This document shows positions 8,765 through 17,833 of a stretch of DNA of 64,000 bases, piece by piece (within the stretch, counting starts at the first letter, position 1; the number at the start of each line of letters is the position of its first letter). Location: the NCBI RefSeq assembly GCF_963676735.1, contig NZ_OY781464.1, positions 901,001-965,000 on the forward strand. Reading direction: 5' to 3'. Origin of the DNA: an uncultured Draconibacterium sp. Lineage in GTDB: Bacteria > Bacteroidota > Bacteroidia > Bacteroidales > Prolixibacteraceae. The notes beneath the pieces are model-generated. The model saw nothing but the letters and a program-made list of their open reading frames with translations. It made no database searches and had not been told where the DNA came from. The position numbers and the translations under genes were made by a program.

Positions 8765-9967
8765 ATGAGAATTTTGCAGGTAACAAATAAAGTTCCTTTT
8801 CCAACCAAGGACGGTGGGGCTATAGCTTGTATGAACCTAACACGCGGGTTTAAACAGCATGGGTGTGAGGTTACTGTTTTGGCAATGAATACCTTAAAGC
8901 ATAATGTGAGCCTTGGCGAAATTCCTGATTCAATTAAAAAACTGGCAAATTTCGAGTTGGTTGATGTGCCTGCCAGCATAAATAAATTCGATGCCCTGTT
9001 AAATTTTATTTTTTCCCGGAAGCCTTACAATGCTGTTCGTTTTATTGATAAAAATTTTAGTAGAAAACTGGTTGAATTGTTGCAAACCAATGTTTATGAT
9101 ATTATTCAACTTGAAGGACTTTATGTTTGTCCGTACATTCCGCTAATAAAAAAGTATTCGAATGCCAGGGTGGTTTATCGTGCGCACAATATCGAGTTTG
9201 AAATTTGGGAACGGGCTGCGCAGCTCGAACGAGGATGGAAACGATTTTACCTGAACAACCTCTCAAAAAGGATAAAGCGCTTTGAAACAGCTTTGCTAAA
9301 TACCTACGATTTATTAGTACCGATAACCGGGCGCGACGGACAAATTTTAGATCGTTTGGGCAATAAAAAAGAGAAACACATATCGCAAACAGGAATTGAT
9401 ACCGAGCAACTGGTTCCGAATAATACTAAGCTGGAATTTCCTTCATTATTTCACATGGGCTCGCTGGAGTGGGCCCCAAACCAGGAAGGAATTTTATGGT
9501 TTATAGAAAATTGCTGGCCTCTTATTCAAGAAAAATATCCCAGGCTTCGTTTTTATGTGGCAGGCAGAAACGCTCCCGGGTGGCTTATCGATAAGTTATC
9601 GGTAAAAGGAGTTGTTTTTGAAGGAGAGGTGGCTAATGCCTACGAATTTATGAATACAAAAGCCATTATGCTTGTTCCCCTGTTTTCGGGAAGCGGAATG
9701 CGCATAAAGATTATTGAAGGAATGGCTTTGGGGAAAAGCATTATCTCAACTCCGATAGGTGCCGAAGGAATAAATGTTACCAACGGTACCAATGTGCTTA
9801 TTGCCCAAAATATAAACGAATTTGTGGATGCGGTGGAGAAGTTGGTCGAGAACCGTGAATTATTTAATGGAATAGGTAAAAATGCAATGGAATTTATCCA
9901 TGAAAATTTTGATAACTTAGCAACGACGGCAAAACTTATTGATTTCTACAAACAGTATAGCACATGA
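8765..9967 (+). CDS. Glycosyltransferase family 4 protein
   Basis: A 400-residue GT-B type transferase. The N-terminal domain begins MRILQVTNKVPFPTKDGGA, the usual opening of family 4 enzymes, and YRAHNIEFEIWE lies near residue 140. The donor-binding half contains FHMGSLEWAPNQEGILW, LVPLFSGSGMRIKIIEGMA and STPIGAEGI, where the Glu of IIEGMA is the expected nucleotide-sugar contact. There are no membrane segments. It probably adds a sugar to a cell-surface glycan or lipid at the inner face of the membrane. It follows the LptF/G gene by six bases and overlaps the next glycosyltransferase by four bases (ATGA). Confidence 0.85.
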   Translation: MRILQVTNKVPFPTKDGGAIACMNLTRGFKQHGCEVTVLAMNTLKHNVSLGEIPDSIKKLANFELVDVPASINKFDALLNFIFSRKPYNAVRFIDKNFSRKLVELLQTNVYDIIQLEGLYVCPYIPLIKKYSNARVVYRAHNIEFEIWERAAQLERGWKRFYLNNLSKRIKRFETALLNTYDLLVPITGRDGQILDRLGNKKEKHISQTGIDTEQLVPNNTKLEFPSLFHMGSLEWAPNQEGILWFIENCWPLIQEKYPRLRFYVAGRNAPGWLIDKLSVKGVVFEGEVANAYEFMNTKAIMLVPLFSGSGMRIKIIEGMALGKSIISTPIGAEGINVTNGTNVLIAQNINEFVDAVEKLVENRELFNGIGKNAMEFIHENFDNLATTAKLIDFYKQYST

Positions 9968-11154
9968 TTTTAAACGTTTTGTTTTGGTTGCTACTTTTTA
10001 TTCTGTTTTATACTTATGCAGGGTATGCGCTTGTTTTATGGGTGTTGGTTAGCTTAAAAAAGCTGTTTGTTAATGCAAAGGATCACAGCACCTCTGCTGA
10101 CTATGAACCGGATGTGTGCTTATTTGTGACGGCCTACAACGAAAAAGACTACATAAAACAAAAGGTAGAAAATGCATTTTCACTCGACTATCCGAAAGAA
10201 AAAATTCAGTATTTATGGATTACTGATGGCTCTGACGATGGCAGTCCTGAAATGTTGAAAAAGTTCGAGAACCTGGAGGTTTATCATCAGCCTGAGCGTA
10301 AAGGGAAAATGCATGCAATGAACAGGGGGATGAAATTTGTAAAGGCCCCAATTGTAATTTTTTCAGATTCAAACACCATTTTGGGGCAACAGTCGATTCG
10401 GGAAATTGTAAAGTGTTTTAGTATGCAGAATGTGGGCTGTGTTGCCGGAGAAAAGCGAATAATTCAACAGGATGAGGAAGCAGCTGCCGGGGCAGGTGAG
10501 GGCTTGTACTGGAAAATGGAATCGTGGATAAAGCAAAAAGACTGGGAGTTAAACTCTGCCGTGGGCGCGGTTGGAGAATTATTTGCTATTCGTACCGCGC
10601 TGTTTGACGACGTGGAAACCGATACCTTACTCGACGATTTTATGATTTCGTTGCGAATAGCCCAAAAAGGATTTAAAATAGCCTATGCGCCCAATGCTTA
10701 CGCAAAAGAAACCGCTTCGTTAAATGTAAAAGAAGAGCTTAAACGAAAGGTGAGAATAGCAGCCGGCGGTATTCAAACTATTGCAAGGTTAAAAGGACTT
10801 TTAAATCCGATTAAAAACGGAATTTTATCGTGGCAGTATTTTTCGCATAAAGTATTGCGTTGGGCCTTGGCACCACCGGCTTTATTTTTACTGTTTTTGG
10901 TTAACCTGTTGTTGGTTGGTATCAATAATAATTGGGAGAGTTCCGGTTTTTATACCCTTGCACTTTATATTCAGCTCTTTTGTTATGTAGCTGCTATTTT
11001 GGGGTGGTACTTCGAAAACCGAAAAGTAAGGTTAAAGTTGCTTTTCGTGCCCTACTATTTTGTAATGATTAATTATGCGTCATTGTTGGGCATGCAGCGC
11101 TATTTTACCAAACAGCAATCGGTAAACTGGGAGAAATCGCAAAGGGCAGGGTAG
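9964..11154 (+). CDS. Membrane glycosyltransferase family 2 protein
   Basis: A 396-residue protein with one N-terminal membrane helix (about residues 2-30), a GT-A catalytic domain and three or four C-terminal helices (about 295-385). GT2 landmarks are VCLFVTAYNEKDYI, WITDGSDDGS, IVIFSDSNT as the DxD-like site, and LLDDFMISLRIAQKG followed later by ELKRKVRIAAGG in place of QxxRW. This is the architecture of processive or polyprenyl-linked sugar transferases. The start overlaps the preceding GT4 stop, so the pair is translationally coupled and probably works on the same glycan. Confidence 0.85.
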   Translation: MILNVLFWLLLFILFYTYAGYALVLWVLVSLKKLFVNAKDHSTSADYEPDVCLFVTAYNEKDYIKQKVENAFSLDYPKEKIQYLWITDGSDDGSPEMLKKFENLEVYHQPERKGKMHAMNRGMKFVKAPIVIFSDSNTILGQQSIREIVKCFSMQNVGCVAGEKRIIQQDEEAAAGAGEGLYWKMESWIKQKDWELNSAVGAVGELFAIRTALFDDVETDTLLDDFMISLRIAQKGFKIAYAPNAYAKETASLNVKEELKRKVRIAAGGIQTIARLKGLLNPIKNGILSWQYFSHKVLRWALAPPALFLLFLVNLLLVGINNNWESSGFYTLALYIQLFCYVAAILGWYFENRKVRLKLLFVPYYFVMINYASLLGMQRYFTKQQSVNWEKSQRAG

Positions 11155-11160
11155 TTGGAA

Positions 11161-11838
11161 TTATTCTTGGTTTTCTTCAAGAAAACGCTTTTCCAGCAGC
11201 TCGCTTCTTTTAATGGTTTTTCTTATCCATTCCAGTTTAAGTTCAGTTTTTTCTTCATCGCTTAACTGCCAGTTAAGATCTTTGGTATTTCGCATTTTCA
11301 TTGTCAGATGATGCAGAATAATAGCAGCAGATACCGAAATATTGAAACTTTCGGTAAAACCATACATCGGAATTTTTAGAAATTCATCGGCCTCCTGCAT
11401 AATTGTTTCCGTTATTCCGGGCAGTTCAGATCCAAAAACCAGGGCTGTTTTTCCTTTGGCAACATCAAAGTCCTGAAGTTCCTGGTCGTTGGTATGTGGT
11501 GTTGTTGCAACAATGCGGTAGCCTTGTTTTTTCAGGCTTTTAATAATCTCAACCGTGTTATTTGCTTCAATATTGTATTTGTGCATGCTTAGCCATTTTG
11601 AGGCCCCCATGGCAATCTCGCGGTTAACTACAAATTCATTTCTGTCTTCAATAATATGTACATCTTGAATACCAAAGCAATCGCAGGTTCGAATAACAGC
11701 ACTGGCATTTTGCGATTGGTAAATATCTTCCAGAACAACCGTAATGTGTTTGGTTCTGTTTAGCATAACTTTGTCAAAAAGCTCGTTGCGCTGGGGAGTG
11801 AGGTAGCCCGATAAATATTCAAGAAGTTTTGTATTCAT
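11161..11838 (-). CDS. TrmH-family tRNA/rRNA 2'-O-methyltransferase
   Basis: A 225-residue SpoU/TrmH (SPOUT) methyltransferase. Motif 1 is VVLEDIYQSQNASAVIRTC with the catalytic Arg. Motif 2 is TALVFGSELPGITETIM and motif 3 is ESFNISVSAAIILHHL, which together form the knotted S-adenosylmethionine site. The short N-terminal and C-terminal extensions with basic residues fit TrmH (Gm18 of tRNA) better than RlmB, which has an L30e-like N-terminal domain. It converges with the GT2 gene, leaving only six bases between the stops, and lies downstream of the HU gene beyond a terminator. Confidence 0.8.
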   Translation of the reverse strand: MNTKLLEYLSGYLTPQRNELFDKVMLNRTKHITVVLEDIYQSQNASAVIRTCDCFGIQDVHIIEDRNEFVVNREIAMGASKWLSMHKYNIEANNTVEIIKSLKKQGYRIVATTPHTNDQELQDFDVAKGKTALVFGSELPGITETIMQEADEFLKIPMYGFTESFNISVSAAIILHHLTMKMRNTKDLNWQLSDEEKTELKLEWIRKTIKRSELLEKRFLEENQE

Positions 11839-11859
11839 AAATGTCTTGCGATGATTAAT

Positions 11860-11893
11860 TGTAAAAGAAAAAGGGAAGCGTTTGGCTTCCCTT
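11860..11893 (-). terminator. Terminator of the HU gene
   Basis: A nine-base stem (AAGGGAAGC with GCTTCCCTT) and a five-base loop lie 26 bases after the HU stop. On the minus strand it is followed by a T-rich stretch, the form expected of an intrinsic terminator. Confidence 0.7.
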
Positions 11894-11918
11894 GTCAGTT
11901 TTTTACCTATTCGTCTGA

Positions 11919-12191
11919 TTACGATACAGCGTCAGCTAATTCTGCACCAGCTTTAAATTTAACAACTTTTTTAGCTGGAATAGTAATTTCTTTTCCTGTT
12001 TGAGGATTTCTACCAGTTCTGGCACCACGCTCTGAAACAGAGAAAGAACCAAAACCAATAAGAGCAACACGGTCGCCAGCTTTTAAAGCGTCAGTTGTGG
12101 CACCGATAAATGCATCAAGAGCTTTTTTAGCATCAGCTTTACTAAGGCCTGCTTTTTCGGCCATCGCATCAAGTAATTGTGCTTTGTTCAT
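11919..12191 (-). CDS. HU-family DNA-binding protein
   Basis: A 90-residue histone-like protein starting MNKAQLLDAMAEKAGLSKAD. The frame is open further upstream, but only this ATG gives the normal HU length. The signature GFGSFSVSERGARTGRNPQTG, which spans the DNA-contacting beta arm with its Pro tip, is intact. HU dimers bend DNA and organise the nucleoid. A second, more divergent HU homologue lies at 38.5 kb. The gene stands alone with its own terminator and a long AT-rich upstream region shared with the divergent tRNA-Ser. Confidence 0.92.
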   Translation of the reverse strand: MNKAQLLDAMAEKAGLSKADAKKALDAFIGATTDALKAGDRVALIGFGSFSVSERGARTGRNPQTGKEITIPAKKVVKFKAGAELADAVS

Positions 12192-12435
12192 AAGGCAAAA
12201 TTTTAAATAATTAATTAAGTGATTGAAAATAAATAACTTAGTTCTATGTACTTTATAAAGAATACTTTGAATTTTTTCATTGTTGTAAGGGTTGAAAGTC
12301 TTCAAACATTCAGTAAAATCAAGCGTTTCAGAGAACTTTTTTAAGTTTTAGCTAAATTCAGAAATATGTTTTAAAAAACCAAGCACTAAAACTCTTTTTT
12401 TTTAAAGAATTTTCGAAAAAATTGGTGGAAAGTAT

Positions 12436-12465
12436 TTTGTACTTTAAAAAATTAGTCTACTTTTG
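12436..12465 (+). promoter_or_regulatory. Promoter of tRNA-Ser
   Basis: TTTG (12436-12439), 18 bases, then TACTTTTG (12458-12465) matches both Bacteroidota promoter elements at normal spacing. Transcription would begin about 5 bases before the tRNA. Confidence 0.75.
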
Positions 12466-12475
12466 CACCGCATCT

Positions 12476-12560
12476 GGAGAGATGGCAGAGTGGTCGAATG
12501 CGGCGGTCTTGAAAACCGTTGTACCGCGAGGTACCGGGGGTTCGAATCCCTCTCTCTCCG
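12476..12560 (+). tRNA. tRNA-Ser (anticodon TGA)
   Basis: An 85-base class II tRNA. The acceptor GGAGAGA pairs with TCTCTCC, the anticodon stem is GCGGT/ACCGT with loop CTTGAAA (anticodon TGA), the long variable arm GTACCGCGAGGTACC is typical of Ser, and the T loop is TTCGAAT. The discriminator is G. The 3' CCA is not fully encoded (CA follows G by chance). Confidence 0.95.
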
Positions 12561-12564
12561 CAGG

Positions 12565-12597
12565 AATCTACCGGAATTTTTCGGTAGATTTTTTTTT
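12565..12597 (+). terminator. Terminator of tRNA-Ser
   Basis: A perfect nine-base stem (AATCTACCG with CGGTAGATT), an eight-base loop, and a run of seven T directly after. It begins five bases after the tRNA. Confidence 0.88.
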
Positions 12598-12723
12598 GCC
12601 CTAAAGTGTTGATAACTTTTTCTTATTCCCTGTTGTTAAATACTTGTTTTAATGATTGTTGTAAGGGTTTTTTTCGTTTATGTTAATCATCGGGAGGCTG
12701 TTTTTGAAGTAATTTAACATAGA

Positions 12724-13959
12724 TTATTTTCGCGAAATAGTGGAAATAACCCATTCAAGCATGTTGTCGGTACCTTTAGAATAGCTTTCCCAACTGTAAT
12801 GAACCTTTACATCGGGTTGTAGGCCCTGGTTGGCAATACCCTGTATTTTAAAAAGTCGCTTGGAGTAACACACCACAAGATTCGAGTTTGGCAGTTTAAA
12901 AGTGTCCATGTCCTGGTAACCTGTAGGATTAGAACCGGTTTCTTCACCAATAATTTTGGCATTAAGCAGCTGTTTAAACAAGGCTGCATTGCTTGTTGCG
13001 GCAGAAAAAGTAACGCCATCGGTGAGTACATAAACTCCATTTTTCCAATCCACCGGATCGGCAAGGTTTAAGGCATAGGCCAAAACCAGTCCGGTGTACA
13101 AATCGCCACCACCGTTGTTGCGCATATCAATAATTAGCTGGCGTATCTGATGTTCAAAGATATAAGTCACCAGTTCTTCGCCAATTACTTGCATATTTTC
13201 GAAGCCCGGGTATTTCTCAAAATGAATGTAAAGCGCATTGGTATTTTCTACGGGAGCAAACCAGAACGAATCAAGTGCGGCTGTTTGCGGTTTTTTTATT
13301 TGAGGAACAACGATGTTCATTTCAATGTATTCCGTATTATTCTCAGGGCGTAGAGCAGTTATTTCCTCCCGAAAAATCCGGGCATTGTCTGTTTCAAAAG
13401 TAAAGGTTGCCTTGTTGCTTTGTTTTATCAGACCGAGTTGAAAAAGAATTTCGCTGATTTTAAAATATTGGGCGGTCCTTACCATTTCTGATTGTTTGTT
13501 TTCTACAAATTGTGCTACCTGGCTAATTTTTTTGGTGGCTACCGAAATAGGACTATCACTAACCATTACCAGTTTTTTTCCTAAAAGGTGACTGTATTGT
13601 TCTCTCGCTTTGACGATTCGCCAATCTCCATCAAACCATTTTATCTCAAAAGGGAAATAGTGTTTTTCAATATTTTGCAATGAAATAGCAGTGTGCCCGT
13701 CGCCAATCTTTCGTGTCAGCTTCATAAGGTCGAGCACTATTTCCATATCAGATTTAAGGTGAATAGAGTTTTTAATCAGTTGTAATTCAGTTACGAATTC
13801 ATCTTTACTAACCTTATTATAAAGGTCAATATGTTTTTTCTCTAATTCCTGATGAAAATACTCCAGGTCGTGTTCCCATTCAGAAAGCCTGTTTTGGGCG
13901 GATATGGAAAATACAAGAAAGCTAAAAATAAGCGTAAGGATGTAGGGAAATTTATTCAT
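12724..13959 (-). CDS. Secreted S41-family peptidase
   Basis: A 411-residue protein with a signal peptide ending SISAQ. The C-terminal half has the S41 (tail-specific protease) core: QLIIDMRNNGGGDLYTG, then LTDGVTFSAATSNAALF containing the probable catalytic Ser, then IGEETGSNPTGY. No obvious PDZ domain is seen in the N-terminal half. It is probably exported to the periplasm. It is the last gene of a minus-strand run and starts nine bases after the acetyltransferase stop. The substrate is unknown. The company of two beta-lactamase-fold lipoproteins suggests envelope peptide or peptidoglycan turnover, which is inference. Confidence 0.8.
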   Translation of the reverse strand: MNKFPYILTLIFSFLVFSISAQNRLSEWEHDLEYFHQELEKKHIDLYNKVSKDEFVTELQLIKNSIHLKSDMEIVLDLMKLTRKIGDGHTAISLQNIEKHYFPFEIKWFDGDWRIVKAREQYSHLLGKKLVMVSDSPISVATKKISQVAQFVENKQSEMVRTAQYFKISEILFQLGLIKQSNKATFTFETDNARIFREEITALRPENNTEYIEMNIVVPQIKKPQTAALDSFWFAPVENTNALYIHFEKYPGFENMQVIGEELVTYIFEHQIRQLIIDMRNNGGGDLYTGLVLAYALNLADPVDWKNGVYVLTDGVTFSAATSNAALFKQLLNAKIIGEETGSNPTGYQDMDTFKLPNSNLVVCYSKRLFKIQGIANQGLQPDVKVHYSWESYSKGTDNMLEWVISTISRK

Positions 13960-13968
13960 TACATTTTT

Positions 13969-14589
13969 TTAATCATTTGCAGGAAGGTTTTTATCGGTAA
14001 GCAGGTGTAGGTTTTCTGTTATTTTCTGTATATCCCAGTCCCACCATTTTAATTCTAAAAGCTTTTCAATTTCATTAGGTTTAAATCGTTTTCGTATAAG
14101 TTTTGCCGGATTTCCACCAACAATAGAGTAGGGTTCCACATCTTTAGTAACAACAGCTTTGGAGGCAATAATTGCGCCATGGCCAATTTTAACACCCGGC
14201 ATAATTGTAGCCTTGTGTCCCAGCCACACGTCGTTTCCAATTATGGTATCACCTTTATTCGGATAACTTTTATTTTTCATGGCCTCTTGCCAATCGCCGC
14301 CAAATATTGCAAATGGGAACGAGCTAATGGCCTCGCTTAAGTGGTTGGCGCCGTTCATTATAAAAGTTACATCAGAGGCAATCATGCAAAATTTGCCAAT
14401 AATCAGTTTGTCACCAACAAAATCAAAATGATATTTTACGTTTTTCTCAAAATTGTAGACGTCTTCAAAATCATCGTAATAGGTGTAGTCGCCCACAATA
14501 ATGTTTGGATTTTTAATAATGTTTTTCAAAAAGCAAAGGCGCTTGTAATGGGGGAGCGGAAAGATTTCGTTTTTGTCAGGTAAGCTCAT
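13969..14589 (-). CDS. CatB/Vat-type xenobiotic acetyltransferase
   Basis: A 206-residue left-handed beta-helix protein. I start it at the ATG at 14589 (MSLPDKNEIFPLPHYKRLCF), which overlaps the upstream stop by 14 bases; a longer frame runs to 14661. Hexapeptide-repeat features are IGNDVWLGHKATIMPGVKIG and GAIIASKAVVTKDVEPY with the ending IVGGNPAKLIRKRF. GANHLSEAISSFPF matches the xenobiotic acetyltransferase signature with the catalytic His. Members acetylate chloramphenicol or streptogramin A using acetyl-CoA, but many chromosomal ones have unknown substrates, so resistance is not established. Confidence 0.82.
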   Translation of the reverse strand: MSLPDKNEIFPLPHYKRLCFLKNIIKNPNIIVGDYTYYDDFEDVYNFEKNVKYHFDFVGDKLIIGKFCMIASDVTFIMNGANHLSEAISSFPFAIFGGDWQEAMKNKSYPNKGDTIIGNDVWLGHKATIMPGVKIGHGAIIASKAVVTKDVEPYSIVGGNPAKLIRKRFKPNEIEKLLELKWWDWDIQKITENLHLLTDKNLPAND

Positions 14590-15469
14590 TTTTTTTGTTT
14601 TTATGTTGACGCGTGTTCTTTGCTGAAACAGCAAAGAAGTGGATAAGTTTATGCGTGCCAAATTTTGGAGCTACCATATCAAAGGCCATTGCGGTTAAAA
14701 AGAATTCAACAGGCCCGAATGTTTTTTCGGTAAAAAAGGTGCGCGCAAGTGCAATGATTGCTTTTCTCAGAAAATCGGGCAGGCGAATAATTTTGGGTTT
14801 TTTGCCTGCTGCTTTCAATGCCATTTCTGCAATTTGGCGGTGAGTAAATACTTCCGGACCTCCAACCAGCACCTCCGTTTGGTTAGAGTTAACGGCATTA
14901 AAACACACTTTTGCCAGGTCTTTTCCGTGTATCGGATTCATTTTTTTGTCGCCTTTGCCAAACAGGTAAACGCTTCCGCGTTGAGCCATTTCCAAAAAGT
15001 CTTTCATGTCCGAGAAAAACCCTGTTGGGCGAATAATCGTGTATTCTAATCCGGATATTTTCAAGCGATCCACAAAACGCTCTTTCGCTTCGCAAATTCT
15101 CAGCTCGCGCATGTTTTGCCCGTTTAATACGGCTACGTATATAAATTTTCTGACTCCTGCTTTTTGGGCTTCCTCAAGTAAATTAATGTTTGCCTGGTAA
15201 TCCACATCAAGATAGCTAAGGCCGTCTTTTTGGCGGGTAATACCTACGGTTGAAATTAGGGTATCCACAGTTTTTAAAACCCCTTGAAGGCTTTGGGGGC
15301 GGGTAAAATCTGTTTTAATCTTTTCCAGGTTTTCAGCAGAATATTCGTTCAGTTTTTCAGGACTGCGTGCCAGTGCTATACCATTTAGTCTTTGATCGAT
15401 TAATTCTTCTACCAAATATTTTCCGAGGTACCCGGTTGCTCCGGCAATGGCAATATTCTTTTTGTTCAT
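14576..15469 (-). CDS. NAD(P)-binding atypical SDR / NmrA-like protein
   Basis: A 297-residue Rossmann protein starting MNKKNIAIAGATGYLGKYLV at 15469, one base after the preceding stop; the frame is open ten codons further up. The dinucleotide loop is GATGYLG. Later landmarks are STVGITRQKDGLSYLDVDY and the YVAVLNGQNM region, and the catalytic YxxxK of classical dehydrogenases is not evident, so it belongs to the atypical SDR group (NmrA or complex-I NDUFA9-like). The C-terminal part is basic and partly hydrophobic. Its job in the operon is unknown; it may be a redox sensor or a small-molecule reductase. Confidence 0.72.
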   Translation of the reverse strand: MNKKNIAIAGATGYLGKYLVEELIDQRLNGIALARSPEKLNEYSAENLEKIKTDFTRPQSLQGVLKTVDTLISTVGITRQKDGLSYLDVDYQANINLLEEAQKAGVRKFIYVAVLNGQNMRELRICEAKERFVDRLKISGLEYTIIRPTGFFSDMKDFLEMAQRGSVYLFGKGDKKMNPIHGKDLAKVCFNAVNSNQTEVLVGGPEVFTHRQIAEMALKAAGKKPKIIRLPDFLRKAIIALARTFFTEKTFGPVEFFLTAMAFDMVAPKFGTHKLIHFFAVSAKNTRQHKNKKNELT

Positions 15470-15470
15470 C

Positions 15471-16547
15471 TTAAAATTCATTCCTGATGATTGTTTCAAT
15501 TATTCGATTACGAAGGTTGCCGGTGTTATCTTGTTTGTTACCCAAGGTAATAATAATTCCATTTTGTTCAGGAAGAAAACCGATAAGAGAACTGAAGCCG
15601 TCAATATCGCCACCATGCCAGCAAAACGTTTTTCCGTTAACTTTACTCTTAAACCAGGCTAGTCCGAAAATGGTGCTTTCATTTGGCACTTGTCCTTCAA
15701 ATATAAGTTCTTTTTCATCAGCCGAGAACCAATGGTTTCCCATTACAGCCTGACACCATTTTTCAAGGTCGCTAACTGTGCTGGTCCAACAACCTGCACC
15801 CAGGGTAATTGCCATCGGGTACTGCGATACATTGACATTTTGGTTGTAGCCTTGAGCATAGTTGGCGCCCAAAATAGTTACAGTGCCCATTTCGGTATTC
15901 AGCATGTTTAGTGGATTCAGAATTCGCGATTTTATATAGTTTTCATAGCTTTCTCCCGACAATTCTTCGATAAGTAACGCAGCAATTAAAAAATTGGAAT
16001 TAGAATATGCCATCGAGCTGCCTGGGGTAAAATCCAAATCATTTTCGGCAAGATAAAGCTTAATCTCTTCATATATTTCTTCCGCCGAAATTTGTTCGCC
16101 ACTTTTTGCTTCCGTTTCTACCATTGGTAGGTAATCGGGAATACCCGACTGGTGACTTAGTAAGTGACTGATAGTAATTTGATTTGCTTGAGGGAGATTG
16201 GTGTCAAAATCGCTTAAGGGCTGGTTGAAATCGGTAATCAAACCTTCGCGTTTTAGCTGAATAATACCCATGCCGGTTAGGGTTTTACTTACCGAACCTA
16301 TTCTGAATTTAGTTTCTAAATCGTTTAAAATACCTGTTTCTTTATTGGCAAGTCCGAAACTTCCACGAAAAATATCGTCTCCGTTTTTCGATATCAATAC
16401 CGAACCATTAAAGCTGGCAGCTTCAAAAAAATTGAAGGCCGTAGAGTAATTTTCGATATCCGGCAACTCGTTCTCGTCACTTGTGCAGGCACTTAGAAAT
16501 ACCAGTGTTGCAACTATTAGGGTATGGATGTATAATTGTGATTTCAT
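15471..16547 (-). CDS. Beta-lactamase-fold serine hydrolase, lipoprotein
   Basis: A 358-residue protein with a lipoprotein signal (FLSACTSDE, Cys 21). The three motifs of class C beta-lactamases and DD-peptidases are present: SVSK (nucleophile Ser and Lys), YSNSN, and WHGGDIDG in place of KTG. Such proteins are DD-peptidases, D-amino-acid amidases or esterases more often than true beta-lactamases. Anchoring with Asp at +3 is not a clear retention signal. The ATG overlaps the stop of the previous, homologous gene by four bases (ATGA), so the two are coupled and may be an old duplication. Confidence 0.82.
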   Translation of the reverse strand: MKSQLYIHTLIVATLVFLSACTSDENELPDIENYSTAFNFFEAASFNGSVLISKNGDDIFRGSFGLANKETGILNDLETKFRIGSVSKTLTGMGIIQLKREGLITDFNQPLSDFDTNLPQANQITISHLLSHQSGIPDYLPMVETEAKSGEQISAEEIYEEIKLYLAENDLDFTPGSSMAYSNSNFLIAALLIEELSGESYENYIKSRILNPLNMLNTEMGTVTILGANYAQGYNQNVNVSQYPMAITLGAGCWTSTVSDLEKWCQAVMGNHWFSADEKELIFEGQVPNESTIFGLAWFKSKVNGKTFCWHGGDIDGFSSLIGFLPEQNGIIITLGNKQDNTGNLRNRIIETIIRNEF

Positions 16548-17815
16548 AAAAGTATAAAATGTTGGTTTAAGGGCTTTTTTGTTTTCGTTTTATTCAGACT
16601 ATTACTGCTTTGAAGCGGAATGTTTTTGTCTTCAGCTACTGTTAGCTTTTCGATTTCAGACAGTACTTTTACCATAAGAACCACGGATGCTTTTACTTCA
16701 TCAGTTTGGTTTAATGAGCCTGTGATGTATGTATCCAGCTCGGGGCAATAAAACATAAACGATCCGTTGATGCCTGAGTGCCCAATGATGGTTAAATTGG
16801 GCAAGGTCGGGAACAGATTTTTGAAGGTTATTTTTCGCAAACCAAAACCATATTCCATTCCTCGCGATTCCGGAACCCAGTTTTGCATGGATTTGAGCGT
16901 TGTTGCTGAAACAATTCTACCGGAAATCAGTGCCTGGTGAAATTTTATCAGGTCGTTGGGGGTTGAAACGATACCACCACCTGCCCAATCAGCCGACAGG
17001 CTAATATTGGTAGAAACGTCTGTTTTAGATGCATAAACTTCTGCCATGCGTGCCGTTTTTTCAATTGGTGCTGAACGTAAATGCATGTAGGTATGCCGCA
17101 TTTGCAGTGGCTCGAAAAAGTATGCTCTCAAAAAATCATGCAATGTCATTTTGCTTACCTGCTCTACAATTAATCCAAGTAAAATATATTCAGTGTCAGT
17201 ATAATGGTAATCCGTTCCGGGGGCAAATAGGGGCTGCATTTTCGATTTAGAAAAATCAAGAACCTCTTTCGGGGTCCACATTTTATCAGGAGCAGAAAAA
17301 ACAAGCTCCAATACATTTGGACTGCCGTCAATTGTTTCTCCTTCAAAATAATCGGGTAGGCCCGAGGTGTGTTGCAGAAGCTGGGCAATAGTAATCGTTT
17401 CAGAATAGTCGTTGCCCATAAAAACATGTAAACCGGCTACGATCTCCGAATGCAAATAATTGCTTATTTTATCAGAGAATTGCAAAGCTCCTTGCTCGCA
17501 CAAAAGGGCAATGGCGGTTGCTGTAAAAGTCTTACCAATGCTGGCGGTATAAAAAGGGTGTGCTGCCGAAACAGCCTCGCCGTTTGTAAAAGTACCGCCA
17601 ATAAATTCCATGTTAACCGGAGCAGATGGCGAGTAAATGGCAAGAAAAGCATTATGTATATTTTCTTTTGCCAGCTCTTTCTCAAATAGCCGTTGAATCT
17701 TTTTTTGCTGTTCATCAATGCTTTTCTTTTCGCTGGTACATTGAACTAAAACGCCAAAAAGAATAAAAATTACGAGCAGGCAGAATTTACATTTATCTAT
17801 TATTGAAAAATACAT
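16544..17815 (-). CDS. Beta-lactamase-fold serine hydrolase, lipoprotein
   Basis: A 423-residue paralogue of the next gene. A hydrophobic N-terminus ends in LVQCTSEKK, a probable lipobox. The motifs are SIGK, YTDTEY (Asp where Asn is usual in YxN) and HSGINGS. Compared with its neighbour it has about 60 extra residues, including a basic Ser/Asn/Lys-rich C-terminal tail. Like its neighbour it probably acts on peptidoglycan or a D-amino-acid compound in the periplasm. It follows the outer-membrane protein gene by 18 bases and is followed by its paralogue with a four-base overlap. Confidence 0.8.
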   Translation of the reverse strand: MYFSIIDKCKFCLLVIFILFGVLVQCTSEKKSIDEQQKKIQRLFEKELAKENIHNAFLAIYSPSAPVNMEFIGGTFTNGEAVSAAHPFYTASIGKTFTATAIALLCEQGALQFSDKISNYLHSEIVAGLHVFMGNDYSETITIAQLLQHTSGLPDYFEGETIDGSPNVLELVFSAPDKMWTPKEVLDFSKSKMQPLFAPGTDYHYTDTEYILLGLIVEQVSKMTLHDFLRAYFFEPLQMRHTYMHLRSAPIEKTARMAEVYASKTDVSTNISLSADWAGGGIVSTPNDLIKFHQALISGRIVSATTLKSMQNWVPESRGMEYGFGLRKITFKNLFPTLPNLTIIGHSGINGSFMFYCPELDTYITGSLNQTDEVKASVVLMVKVLSEIEKLTVAEDKNIPLQSSNSLNKTKTKKPLNQHFILL

Positions 17816-17833
17816 GATTCAGCAATTTACGGT

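Noticed and set aside
12422..12604. A 60-residue frame over tRNA-Ser
   Set aside because: It is read through the tRNA and its terminator; the tRNA explains the sequence.
14590..14661. Longer start of the acetyltransferase
   Set aside because: The extra 24 residues would overlap the upstream gene by 86 bases and have no family similarity; the ATG at 14589 matches normal length.
15471..17815. Beta-lactam resistance genes
   Set aside because: SxxK and YxN motifs alone do not separate beta-lactamases from DD-peptidases and esterases, and the third motif is HGG or HSG instead of KTG, so no resistance call is made.
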